A stretch of 64,000 bases of DNA from Symsagittifera roscoffensis. Lineage: Eukaryota; Xenacoelomorpha; Acoela; Convolutidae. Made by a program: the position numbers and the translations under genes. A model generated the notes under the pieces. It did not search any database and was not told the DNA's origin. It was given only the letters and a program-made list of their open reading frames with translations. Where the stretch lies: positions 7,512,633 through 7,576,632 of the forward strand of contig NC_087069.1 of the NCBI RefSeq assembly GCF_963678635.1. The letters are read 5' to 3'. Shown here piece by piece: positions 50,097-59,665 of the stretch; positions within the stretch are counted from its first letter, which is position 1, and each line of letters opens with the position of its first letter.

Positions 50097-51021
50097 ATGC
50101 GGACTCAGATGTGAAATCCTTTGCGGAAGAAGACTGGAAAGCCCCAGAGCAGAACGGGGTGCCGGAAGTTAACGGAATCAGACTTGCCGATAACAGCAGG
50201 ATGCGCGACCTCACGAGCAAAGAGCAAGGAGATGAAGGGCAAAGCCTCCAGCAGGTCGAAGTGTCAGCGGAAAAAAAACGTGAAAACGAAAGATCCCCTC
50301 TTCGGTTGGAAAGCAAGAGACAGACCGCTCGAGATACCGCCAGATATTTTAGACCCAGTATCATCGACGGGGACATCGATAAACATTTCGGTCCTTGGAG
50401 TTGGTGTAGGACTTACCCACACCGAAAATTGGATGATAAGAGACTCAGAGAAGTGAGAGAGACCAACGGACTGGAACTGGATAAGAAGGAAGCTGAGACT
50501 ACCATAGGACGAAATTTCAAAACCAAATTTAATATACCCAATGAATATTCAAAGAACATCCTGATCACGGACAGCGACTTCATTTTGTCAGACAGGACAA
50601 GCGCGATCTGTATAACGGCGGACATAAGCTTCAAATCGAGACTAGAGGCCGATTTCAAGAGAAAATATCAGAACGTGGAGCTTCTATTCAGGCAGAGACC
50701 GGGGTTGTGAGGAATGGCTGCGCTTCCCCCATCAGTTTCACAAGTCCGGGTAAATACCTGTGCTTTCTGGTAACGAGGATCAATGAAAGGAACACGATAG
50801 ATCCTGAGCACGTGATGTTGGCACTAACGAGGCTGAGAGACTTCATGGTCGAAAGAGGGGTGTCGGTCTTTGACCCAAACAGGGGCAAGTTGAACCCAAG
50901 GGAATTATACGCTATCCTACACGTGGTCTTTGCAGAAACACGTGGGCTACCTACACGTGGTCTGTGGTCTTTGGAGATAACGGTAAACCTAGACAAGAAA
51001 TACTACTTGAGTATCGCCTGA
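50063..51021 (+). pseudogene. Macro-domain-like C-terminal region of gypsy element, frameshifted
   Basis: Two abutting frames, 50063-50710 and 50707-51021. After an acidic linker, the sequence from about 50530 has the strand-helix order of macro domains related to TARG1/OARD1: NILITDSDFILSDRTSAICI, ITADISFKSRLEADFKRKYQ, VELLFRQRPG, then after the frame change GKYLCFLVTRINERN, ALTRLRDFMVERGVSVFDP and ELYAILHVVF. The Gly-rich loop expected near the end is replaced by DPNRGKLNPRE. Such domains bind or hydrolyse ADP-ribose. Assignment is by pattern, not by search. Confidence 0.6.
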
Positions 51022-52990
51022 GTTTCGGACGGACGAGGAGGTCTCGAGTTAGCTTTAATGGAGGTCTTGAGTTAGTGAGTTAGGACCGATGTGGTTAACT
51101 CATAGAGTAATTTCGGATAGGGTACACCGTCTGCTCGTCACGCTATCTTATTTTCGGCCGGATAGATTCGTGCAACTTCTTAGTCTAATACCGATCCTAA
51201 TCTTACTCTTATACTATCTAGTCTCAGGTTGTTTAACTAGTCTCTGCTAGGCTCAATAGATCTAGGGTATACTGGTTTATTGCGGCTGCTGAAGTGCTCG
51301 GGAGAGTCCAACTAATTTCTAAGTTAAATTCAAATCTCTCTGGTGCTGAAATTACAAGTAACTTCAGCACTTACAAATAAGTGGGTTGTTAGTTAGATGG
51401 ATCATGATTGGTTAATATTAAATACTTTACATTGGTAAAACATTTAATTTATCCAATCATAAAATGTAGTTTAGATCAGGTTCCACCCATCCGGGTTTTA
51501 CAGAGTTTTTTAGAATAGTTCTTCTGCAATTCGAAGGATGGATGATGGACGTTTGTTTTTGGCGAACATCTTATTTCTTCTGTTTTCTTTTTGTTAAAGA
51601 AGTTTCAGGAAGCTGGAGTTAGGGACATAAGACGTTGTGTCTTCTAGTGACAACGACTAAGTCTTTGCAACAAACTCAAATCTGATTTCAGAATGGTTTG
51701 CTATGTCAGGTTTTTCTGTTCTGCGTGGAGAACTTCTTTTGTGTATGATCTAGTTTGGGAATGGCGTGGAGATTGTGCGTGGAGGGGATGCCTGGTTACT
51801 CGGATCTGTACGTATACTTGAACATCGAGGTGGTCATTGGTCTAGTTCAATGAAGTCCTTTTCTGCGAGGTCAAGTCGTACTCTAAATCCTTTGAGTTGT
51901 GATTGTGAGCGGCATATCGATTGTAGTTGGTCATTCTCTCTCGAGTGTAGTGGGGTCGTCTTGTCTTTTGATGTTCGTCCTTGGTGTTGTATTCTGATCT
52001 ATATATTGCATCATGTGATTTTATATTTTATAAAACTTTTATTAGTTTAATATTTTTTAATAATGATTTTAGTTAGTTGTTTTCACAAAAGCTTTTTGTT
52101 TTAGTTCGGTTATTTTGAAGAGTTACTCACACTTGAGTAGCTCTTATTAAAAATAGTGGTGTGGTCACAAAGCGTGGATGTAGCGCGGTGGGTTAGGCCG
52201 GCTATAGAGCATGCTCAGGACGTCCTTCCTGGTGGGTTAGGCCAGGAGTGGGAGTATGATTTCATGCGGTTTTTGTGAGGGGTCCTGTTTATATGACAAC
52301 GTTTTATGTTGGGTTTGTTGTGGTCTTTCTTATGTCTTGTTGGTTATGTCCTTTTTCCAAAAATCAAATTGTTTGTGGTATGGGTTTGTCTTTCGACTTT
52401 TTTGTGTTTTATTATTTCTTTCTTAGACTTTATAATAGTCTTCAAAAGAATAAATTATCCAGTTTTAAACTGGGTTAATCCGGTTTGGGTACCGTTGGTT
52501 TCCTTTTCTTAGTCATGCTGTTATTCTATGATTTGTGGTATTTAGTAAACTGCGTTGGTTAGTTTTGTTTAGTATATGATTCCTTTCCAACCGGGTTAAA
52601 GGAAAGTTTGAAACATGTTATTATATGTTAGAGTTGTTGAGTGTGAAAACTTGAAACTGAAATTCATTATTTTAAACAATTCTTCGTGGGCGAGCTGTGC
52701 GAGTGTGGATAGAATTTCTGTGCGAATGAATGAAAATATCAAAATGTTAGTACTGCAATTGCATTTTATTTAATTTACTACATAGAATTTAGAAATTTAC
52801 TGCTAGTCATGGGGGAATATTAAGATACAAATTTTCATCGTAATTAGATTTACTGCTTGTGGGGGAAAATTTTAGAAATGAATTTACTGCATTGGTATTA
52901 AATTTATAAATTTATAAGTGTAAGAGATTAATAGAATTTTTGAAATCTGTTTGATGAAATTTGCAATATTTATTTTCTTTTTTGTGGTTT
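51022..52990. other. No gene recognised between retroelements
   Basis: About 2 kb that may include the far LTR of one or both neighbouring elements, but no repeat pair could be established. A direct repeat GTGGGTTAGGCC occurs twice around 52188 and 52235, and T-rich stretches give short hydrophobic frames not supported as genes. Confidence 0.45.
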
Positions 52991-53103
52991 TTGTAGGTGA
53001 TCGTCGGATGAAGGCTAAAAATCTAAAGAAAACATGGATAAAGAATGGTGAGTTTTTAATATTTTAATTAGTTAGTAATATTCATTTAATTCATACTTAC
53101 CTG

Positions 53104-53958
53104 TTAGTCGTCGGGGAAAAAACCGTGGGGGAAGATGTCGTGAATTAGTTCTGAATTTGTTAGTAGTTTAGCTAAGATGCGGATGATATTTTTAGTTTGA
53201 AGCAGTGGCCAAAGCAATTGAAGTGCCTTAATAGTGGTTAGTTCTTCAGTGCCAACTGCAAACTCATAAGGTGTGTTTTGGATTAGATTATATAATTTGT
53301 GATTGAATTTAGTGTTGTGGATGAATTCTAAAATTGGGATTTCTATGGGTTGTACAAACTCGTGCGGGATAAGGAAGGGTCGGGATTCTTCGGCGTTGAA
53401 GGTCTTGGTGATGGGACAGAAGATGTACATTTGGGTTATGGGGTCATAATTACGAAGAATACCATGAAGGTTAGTATCTTTAATGCAATATGTGAAATTT
53501 AGGAAAAATGGTGAAGTGTATTTGGAATTAATGAATTGAAAACGATGGTGTGGTTGTCTAGAGGGTGTGTGTAGGTCAAAGTGATTTTGGATGAAGCGAT
53601 AATAACTATATGTGTGGGTTTGTTTAGTGCGCAACATAATATCGTGTGAGCAGTGTAAATCTCTTTCGTGTGGTGCAAGGAAATGAAAGGTTAGTGAAAA
53701 TATTTGGAAGCGTTCTTTAAAACTTTCGTATGCTTGTGTGTCTGTTAGTGCTTCTGAAATAATGTGATCAAACTTTCGGTCGAAGATGTTTAGTGTGAAT
53801 GTATATGGTGTCTTGATGAAAAATTTCTCGGTAATTTGTGGATTAGCGAAGCGATCGTCGTCTAAGAATTGATCTTGGTTAGCTCTGATGATGTTGTGAT
53901 CATAGTATTCGAGTGTATACTCGTTAGCTCTAGGTGCAGTGTGTGTTTTTAGTGATTT
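53104..53958 (-). CDS. Last ORF of the retrovirus-like element, 284 codons
   Basis: Open from 53958 with its first ATG only at 53637. The upstream 107 codons read as ordinary protein (EYTLEYYDHNII, FANPQITEKFFIKTPYTF), so translation probably enters by frameshift from the previous ORF, which it overlaps by about 10 nt at an A-rich site. Hydrophobic patches and a C-terminal helix (IIRILAKLLTNSELIHD) but no signal peptide or clear domain. Not recognised. Confidence 0.55.
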   Translation of the reverse strand, partial: KSLKTHTAPRANEYTLEYYDHNIIRANQDQFLDDDRFANPQITEKFFIKTPYTFTLNIFDRKFDHIISEALTDTQAYESFKERFQIFSLTFHFLAPHERDLHCSHDIMLRTKQTHTYSYYRFIQNHFDLHTPSRQPHHRFQFINSKYTSPFFLNFTYCIKDTNLHGILRNYDPITQMYIFCPITKTFNAEESRPFLIPHEFVQPIEIPILEFIHNTKFNHKLYNLIQNTPYEFAVGTEELTTIKALQLLWPLLQTKNIIRILAKLLTNSELIHDIFPHGFFPDD

Positions 53959-54908
53959 TTATATCCAACGTAAGTAAATTGTCTAGGTGTTAGTGGTGTA
54001 GTGAGTCGATATAGCATGTCCGTATTTCGCTCTATATCGATGTGAGTGTTAGATAAAGGTAAGCAAAGAGGGTTAGTAAAATGATAATATGAGGTCCAAG
54101 AGAGAGTGGGCATTAAAACGTATTCATCTACAAAGTTGCGTGTTTCGTTAGTGTCGTGGGGGGTGTTTAAGGTGTATTGTGGGAATGAGGGTAAGGTGAT
54201 GGCTAAAAATTCTTTTGTGTTAGTATGCTTGGGGTGGTTGATGTATTCACGGGCTGTTCCTGGTTTTGCTGGGAAAGGATGGTTGGGGAACTTTCTTTTA
54301 AAAGTGCGGTAAGCTCTATTAGTGTTGAGTGAAGATTCAGTTGATGTGGATGATGGTGCTAATGATTCAGTATAATTTGAAGAGGGTGTAGGGGTAGGGG
54401 GGTTGGATGAATTTATTGTGGAGGAGATTTGGTTTATGGTTGGGGTATTAAGGTGGTAGGGTTGTTGTTGAAGGGTAATAAAATTATCTAGCTCTGGGGA
54501 GATTCGGGGGGTGTCTGGAGAATGAGATGATTGGTCAGAATGGTATGAGGAGTAGGTTGGGGTAACTTGGGAAGCATAAGAGGGTGTGGGGGTGATTGGG
54601 TCAGGGTTATTGGATAATATGGGTTGAAAGGGGGGTTGAGAAAAATTAGAAGAGTTATGAAAATTATTGGATGGGGATGGTTCTGAGTCGGCAAATTCAT
54701 CGGGGGTTTCAATATTCGGGTTATTGAGTTGTGAGATGGAATATAAAACTGAGATGTGTGAATTAGTATCGGAATTCATGCCTGATGTTACATTACTAGA
54801 TGGAAAATCGGGTGGCGGAAAAGCAAAAAGTGGTATTATTGGGATTGGAGAGGTAAGATTGGTTGGGTGGGAATTTGATCGGTGTAGTGATCCAAGTTGG
54901 CGGCTCAT
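53949..54908 (-). CDS. Ser/Pro/Asn-rich ORF after the glycoprotein, 319 aa
   Basis: ATG at 54908 overlaps the glycoprotein stop as ATGA. The first 200 residues are low-complexity and rich in Ser, Pro, Asn and Thr; the last 120 look folded (RAYRTFKRKFPNHPFPA, FVDEYVLMPTLSWTSYYHF). It ends TAA at 53951-53949, with the next ORF already open in the -1 frame. The two may form one protein. Function not recognised; a structural or accessory role is possible. Confidence 0.6.
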   Translation of the reverse strand: MSRQLGSLHRSNSHPTNLTSPIPIIPLFAFPPPDFPSSNVTSGMNSDTNSHISVLYSISQLNNPNIETPDEFADSEPSPSNNFHNSSNFSQPPFQPILSNNPDPITPTPSYASQVTPTYSSYHSDQSSHSPDTPRISPELDNFITLQQQPYHLNTPTINQISSTINSSNPPTPTPSSNYTESLAPSSTSTESSLNTNRAYRTFKRKFPNHPFPAKPGTAREYINHPKHTNTKEFLAITLPSFPQYTLNTPHDTNETRNFVDEYVLMPTLSWTSYYHFTNPLCLPLSNTHIDIERNTDMLYRLTTPLTPRQFTYVGYKNH

Positions 54909-57523
54909 CGTGGGCTAAAAAAATGATTATTTTGAGACTGAAAAGCGGTGGTATGGGGTTGTTCAATAATTTGTTCATAAGTATTATCATCTTGTGACTG
55001 GTGTGTCATTATATGTTGGATGGGACTTTGTGATGTGGTGAGTCGAAAATTTGGATTATGTGTGATGGCTAAATTTCGAAAATTTCGTGGGACTAGGGAT
55101 AGTGGATGGTTATTTGGTAGGGCTGGCAATTGTGGTGCCGTTGGCGTTATGTCTACATTGTTATGTTCTTCGTCGTATGTATTTTGTCGTGTTGCTATTT
55201 TTGTGTTATATTCTTTTATTTGTGCGTCTAAAAGAATTTTGTTTATAGATGTAGAAAAGATTCCAAAAAATCCTGCAAAGAGTATGCGTGCTACACTTGC
55301 TTGTCGATTGACTTGTGTGTGTATAGCACATGTGTTGTAGATTCCTTTTAAAAGTGAGAAAAGAAATCCAATAAAGTTAAACATTGCGTATAAAATAGTC
55401 AATTTTTCTAAGATGTAGTAGGGCCATCCTAGAAAATCGAGGATCTCATTTTTGAGTGTAACAAAGCTAAAAATGTTAATTGGTGATATATCTTGGGGAC
55501 GGTATTTTTCACCGTTTAGATATATATAATCTTTAATGTCTTTAAAATATCCGCTATAGTCTTGCGTGTAGATATCGGCAAATCCTGCGGTTTCTGCAAG
55601 TTTGCGTAAATTTTGGTCTATTGATTGTCTTTGTATAGTGTCCATTTGTGTTAATAATTCTTGGAATTGTTGTGTTCTAATGTGATGTTGAATATCTGAT
55701 TTTGAATAGATTCCTATTGATTGTAAGTCTATATTTGGGTTTCGAGCAATAGCGCGAATGCTTTCTGGTGAAAATTTTTTGAGTGATTGCATTAATGTGG
55801 GATATGGAGTGAGAAGATAATATTTATTTTCATCAGGGTTTAGTTGTACTACATTGTGGCTGTTTTCTGATCCACATGGGACTGCGGTATCCCAGAAATA
55901 GGTTCTTCGTGAAAGTGTATCCACGAAATGTACTTTATTCTTATAAAAGATAGGGATTCTTTTATAACATCGTTTATCTTCAAAAACGTATAGTGGTGAT
56001 ACTTTTTTAGTACAAGTATAAAACCATAAGATGTTTCCTTCATAGTCTAAAAAATTTGATCTATTTCCAGATAATAAGTATCCTGCATAGGGTATTTTTA
56101 ATACTGCTAGTGCAAGTGATTGTAATATTTGTGTTCGTTCTAATTCGCATAGGTGGTGTAGTGTTTCTAATTCGGAGAGTGACATTTCTTGAAAAATTCG
56201 GCTAATTGTATAATCTAGTTTCATATCTAAATGAATATCATAGTGGATATTACCGAAATATGTAGTATTCATTAGTGATAATTCTTGTAAGCGTGTGCTT
56301 CTGGTGTCATGGGGTTTTAGATGTCCACCAGGTTGTCCATTGCTTTTTTCAAAATTAACTGGTATATAGGATGTTCCTTCGTTTAGAGGATGACCTGTGG
56401 CATATGGGTCGATTTTTATTTTTCCAGTGGTCATGTCGAATCCTTTTTCGTATTCAACTAATATTTCAGAGTATTGTGTTCTGTGAAGTGGATTTCTGTA
56501 TTTACATGCAAGTTCTGTTTCTTGATATATTTGAAAACGTGTCAATTTGTTTTCTATATTGTCTATGTTTCTAAAATTAGAACTTAGTTTTCGTGATGGA
56601 TGGACTTGTTCATATGGAATTGATTGTATAAAATATTTTTCGTGAAATTTTATCATACGAGCGTGTATTTTTGCTACTTGAAATGTTGTACATGTATCTT
56701 CGGGGAACCAAACAATTGTTGCTTGTGTTCTCGTTGTAGGGTCGCAATAACCTTGATCATTTTTACAAGGTAATCGGATTCCTTGATAGATCATTGTATT
56801 ATCTGATAAATCTCGTGTTAGTTGTATTTTTTCGAGTTGTATTTTCCAATCGAAAAACATTATTTCTTGGTATCCTTTATTTTTTGTGTCTGCTTTGCAG
56901 TTTGATGGGTCATTTATACCAATGTGTGGTATCCAATGTTTATCGTGTAGGTCATAGGTTAATCGTCCGTGTGCGCCGTTATACGGGTATTTTTCGTCTA
57001 GTTTTATATGTCCTTGGTGTCTTTCAAGTTGTGATTGATGTACAGAGTCTGGAAAAACTTGAAAATTAACTAACTTTCTAGCGGAGTTTTTATTTTGTGT
57101 GATGTTTAGTCTAAGTAATTCATTTTTACAATCGTCGGGATTGAGATGTAAAAGACGTTCTATATTACTTTGATAGAATGATTCATGGTCAAGTCGGTTT
57201 TTGTTTCCGTTCGAGACTTGTGAACAATGTACTTTCTTTTCGGAAAATGTTGCTGTGAATTTATAACCTGTAACTGTTGTTGCTCGGGCTTTTGAATAGA
57301 GTGTTGCTATTACATCTGTGGTTTCTATAGCTTGTGGTTCTGTTTCACATTGTGATACTTGATTTATTGCATATTTGTGTAGTGTTTTTTGTTCATTTTC
57401 TTCACAGTCGTAATGTGTTACTAATAAATCTTGTGGTCCTGTACGAGGAGAAGGGTTTATGTTTTGATTTGAGATTACTAGAAAAAGGAGTTGGAGAAAA
57501 ATTAATAATTTTAGAATATACAT
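54905..57523 (-). CDS. Envelope-like glycoprotein, 872 aa
   Basis: ATG at 57523. A signal peptide-like start (LKLLIFLQLLFLVIS) is followed by a large ectodomain with many Cys. A possible furin-type site is R-S-T-R at 408-411, and N-glycosylation signals lie at 140, 419 and 487. A strong membrane span is at about 704-726, a second hydrophobic stretch at 746-760, then a tail of about 100 residues. Position after integrase and this build fit a retroviral Env role. The ectodomain pattern reminds me of glycoproteins that invertebrate retroelements acquired from negative-strand RNA viruses (chuvirus-like), but this is a weak inference. Confidence 0.7.
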   Translation of the reverse strand: MYILKLLIFLQLLFLVISNQNINPSPRTGPQDLLVTHYDCEENEQKTLHKYAINQVSQCETEPQAIETTDVIATLYSKARATTVTGYKFTATFSEKKVHCSQVSNGNKNRLDHESFYQSNIERLLHLNPDDCKNELLRLNITQNKNSARKLVNFQVFPDSVHQSQLERHQGHIKLDEKYPYNGAHGRLTYDLHDKHWIPHIGINDPSNCKADTKNKGYQEIMFFDWKIQLEKIQLTRDLSDNTMIYQGIRLPCKNDQGYCDPTTRTQATIVWFPEDTCTTFQVAKIHARMIKFHEKYFIQSIPYEQVHPSRKLSSNFRNIDNIENKLTRFQIYQETELACKYRNPLHRTQYSEILVEYEKGFDMTTGKIKIDPYATGHPLNEGTSYIPVNFEKSNGQPGGHLKPHDTRSTRLQELSLMNTTYFGNIHYDIHLDMKLDYTISRIFQEMSLSELETLHHLCELERTQILQSLALAVLKIPYAGYLLSGNRSNFLDYEGNILWFYTCTKKVSPLYVFEDKRCYKRIPIFYKNKVHFVDTLSRRTYFWDTAVPCGSENSHNVVQLNPDENKYYLLTPYPTLMQSLKKFSPESIRAIARNPNIDLQSIGIYSKSDIQHHIRTQQFQELLTQMDTIQRQSIDQNLRKLAETAGFADIYTQDYSGYFKDIKDYIYLNGEKYRPQDISPINIFSFVTLKNEILDFLGWPYYILEKLTILYAMFNFIGFLFSLLKGIYNTCAIHTQVNRQASVARILFAGFFGIFSTSINKILLDAQIKEYNTKIATRQNTYDEEHNNVDITPTAPQLPALPNNHPLSLVPRNFRNLAITHNPNFRLTTSQSPIQHIMTHQSQDDNTYEQIIEQPHTTAFQSQNNHFFSPR

Positions 57524-58644
57524 GTGTATGATAATCCTGAGTATGGATTATAAAATGTAATGTAGCCAATTGTGTTTTTGGTATATCTGTCGTATTTGTA
57601 TATTACTTCAGTAGTTATAAACGGTGGTGGTAGTGATTGAGCTGTTATGTTAGGTGGATTTAATGGGTAGGGATGTTGGGTAATATTATTTAACTTAACT
57701 GTGATTTCAAACTTTAATTGTAAACTGTTTTGTTGGAGTATTTGAATATTGTGATCACGGATATCGTTGTGAATATCTTGGCGATATTGTAATCTATTAA
57801 GTGCCCAGTTATGAAGGCGGTTACTTTCTTGATGTTGTCCAAATAGTGGTGGAGGTGCTGTAAATGTATTCCAATCTAGTCTTAAAGGAATATTTATTGA
57901 TGATTGTTCTCGATATCTGGCGTCGAGATTATTTGGAAAGTTTAAGTTAAAAGGTGGTGGTGAAAACTGGCTTATTGATGGTGTTGATGGTAGTGATAAT
58001 GTTTCTGGTAGCGATGAGGATGTTGTTGTATCCGTAGAAATATCTATGGGGTCATTGACTAAATTTGGTTCACCTTGTGTAAATGAATGTGTAGTCCAAT
58101 ATGGTAGTCGTGATGCCTGGTTTGGGGGGTTAAAGGGATTTTCACGTATTTGCTCAGATGTTGGTGTTGAACCTAAGTAATCTGATGGTAGGCTTGAGGT
58201 GCTACGTTGTGAAAGAAGCGTAGGGGTTTCTGGTAATATACCAATGGGGTTTTCTGGAGTGTTTTGTGATGGGGATTGAGGTATATCAAAATGAACTCGG
58301 GGAGTTTGAAAATTTCTGTTTCGTCGAGGATGTATAATTTGTCTATTTATTTCGACTGTATTTTGGTTTTGACTAGAATTTTTTATTCTACTTAGTTCTT
58401 GTGGTAGTGTTGGGTATAGGTTATATGTTGGTTCGCTTAAAGGTGCTTGTCGTTGAACTGGTTCTAGTGGTTCTGATAAACGAGCATGTCGTTCTTCAAA
58501 AGTGTATGGATTGTCTTGAAAAGAAATTCGTGTAGATGTTTGAGGATTTTGAGTAATTGAAGGTGGTGTTTGGTTATCTTGGGATGATGTCGGTGAAGAC
58601 TGACTTTGTGACTTTTGGGTAGCAATTTTTGATAGTTTTTTGAA
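57511..58644 (-). CDS. Pro/Ser/Gln-rich ORF with no ATG, 377 codons
   Basis: Open from just after a double stop (TAATAA) to the TAA at 57513-57511, with no Met codon anywhere. The first 220 residues are low-complexity (Pro, Ser, Thr, Gln, Asn); the rest looks folded (IPLRLDWNTFTAPPPLFG, LHNWALNRLQYRQDIHNDI, LQLKFEITVKLNN). Its end overlaps the glycoprotein ATG by 13 nt. Expression would need splicing, frameshifting or a non-ATG start. Its length and amino-acid make-up argue that it is a real coding exon. Function unknown. Confidence 0.6.
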   Translation of the reverse strand, partial: FKKLSKIATQKSQSQSSPTSSQDNQTPPSITQNPQTSTRISFQDNPYTFEERHARLSEPLEPVQRQAPLSEPTYNLYPTLPQELSRIKNSSQNQNTVEINRQIIHPRRNRNFQTPRVHFDIPQSPSQNTPENPIGILPETPTLLSQRSTSSLPSDYLGSTPTSEQIRENPFNPPNQASRLPYWTTHSFTQGEPNLVNDPIDISTDTTTSSSLPETLSLPSTPSISQFSPPPFNLNFPNNLDARYREQSSINIPLRLDWNTFTAPPPLFGQHQESNRLHNWALNRLQYRQDIHNDIRDHNIQILQQNSLQLKFEITVKLNNITQHPYPLNPPNITAQSLPPPFITTEVIYKYDRYTKNTIGYITFYNPYSGLSYTCIF

Positions 58645-58652
58645 TTATTACT

Positions 58653-58841
58653 TTAGTGAGAAATTTTGTGTTTATTATAATATTCTTCCAAAAAAAGAAT
58701 TAGAAGGATTGTTGCTAGGGCAAATGTGAGGATTGCTTTCTTTATACATTTACAGATGGTCAAAATGAGGGATGATAAGAATGCTATGAAAATTACAAAT
58801 AATAAAAAAATATCGGTTCTACTGAAAATTGTTCGTATCAT
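58653..58841 (-). CDS. Tiny membrane ORF 2, 62 aa
   Basis: ATG overlaps the stop of the preceding ORF as ATGA. Two hydrophobic segments (FLLFVIFIAFLSSLILTI and ILTFALATILLILFL) separated by CKCIKKA, then a charged tail. Possibly a viroporin-like or accessory membrane protein; not matched to any family. Confidence 0.5.
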   Translation of the reverse strand: MIRTIFSRTDIFLLFVIFIAFLSSLILTICKCIKKAILTFALATILLILFLEEYYNKHKISH

Positions 58842-59068
58842 TTAGACAAGTTATATGACTCGTACCTGTGAATGTAATCAAGGGTTTTGGAAAGTTGGAG
58901 GAATAGTTCGAGAATAGTGTAGAAAATTAAAAAAATGTTACAAAAAATGATTAGGATTATTAGAAAAGATTCAAGTATATCAAAAAGAAATATTATAAAG
59001 GTTTCAAGTATTGTAAAAAAATGTTTAAGATTTATGAGTATTTGAGTAACTGATTGAGAGAAGAGCAT
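58838..59068 (-). CDS. Tiny membrane ORF 1, 76 aa
   Basis: Starts at ATG 59068 directly fused to a preceding stop as TAAATG. Very hydrophobic (FTILETFIIFLFDILESFLIILIIFCNIFLIFYTILELFL). Ends in the ATGA overlap with the next ORF. Unknown role. Confidence 0.5.
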   Translation of the reverse strand: MLFSQSVTQILINLKHFFTILETFIIFLFDILESFLIILIIFCNIFLIFYTILELFLQLSKTLDYIHRYESYNLSK

Positions 59069-59665
59069 TTAAGAAATGATCTCTTGGTCGAATATTTTTT
59101 GCTGTTTGAGGCGATTTTCTAGTGTGGTCGGATTATTTATTAGTTTTTTGACAAGTGGGTTGAGTTTTGTAAAAATTTGTTGGGGGCAATTTTCATGGTG
59201 ACTGGGAGGTCGTCTTTTTCTTTATTTTAGTTTGTCAAATGATCCGGGGTATGGTGAGATTTTTATACTTTAGGCTAATTAAAATGTTCATTTTGTTACT
59301 TTAGGCTAAGTTAACAAATTTGCTTTGGGGGTATTCGTGGTCTGAGTTGGGGAAATATTGTTGATCTTTGGGTTATTAGATAAGGGAGGGGTACGGTATT
59401 ATGGTGATATTTATTTTAGTTGTCAAGTTGGAGTGGTTTGCTTATTTTTGACCTGGAGGTCGTAAAGTTATAGTTATAGATGTGCCTGGAGTTCTATATG
59501 ATTCGTCTAATTGGTCTTAGTTTGAGTTAGAGAAAGTGACGGATTGGATGAATCCTATTGGTCTATTTTGAACTAGAATTATTACGTACTTGTCAGCATG
59601 TTATTTTGAAAAATGTAAATGAAAAATGTTTCGGAGGTTTCAAGATTGTGAAGCAAATGTTAAAA
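59069..59665 (-). other. Interval between integrase and the small ORFs
   Basis: Mostly unassigned. On the minus strand a short frame without ATG (about 45 codons, Lys/Asn/Gln-rich) runs into the TAA of the TAAATG at 59071-59066, so it may be the first link of the ORF chain. No other support. Confidence 0.35.

Larger units (their letters stand above)
42962..51021 (+). mobile_element. Ty3/gypsy element, plus strand, rearranged
   Basis: LTR, then directly a scrap of protease, RNase H, two tandem copies of pre-RT/RT/RNase H, integrase, and a macro-domain-like C-terminal region. Gag and most of protease are deleted at about 43605-43690. Many stops and frame changes make it inactive. Same family as 18396-25742. 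The 3' LTR is missing or unrecognised. Confidence 0.88.

Noticed and set aside
51766..52512. Short hydrophobic plus-strand frames
   Set aside because: T-rich sequence gives Phe/Leu/Val-rich frames by composition; no conservation or signals.
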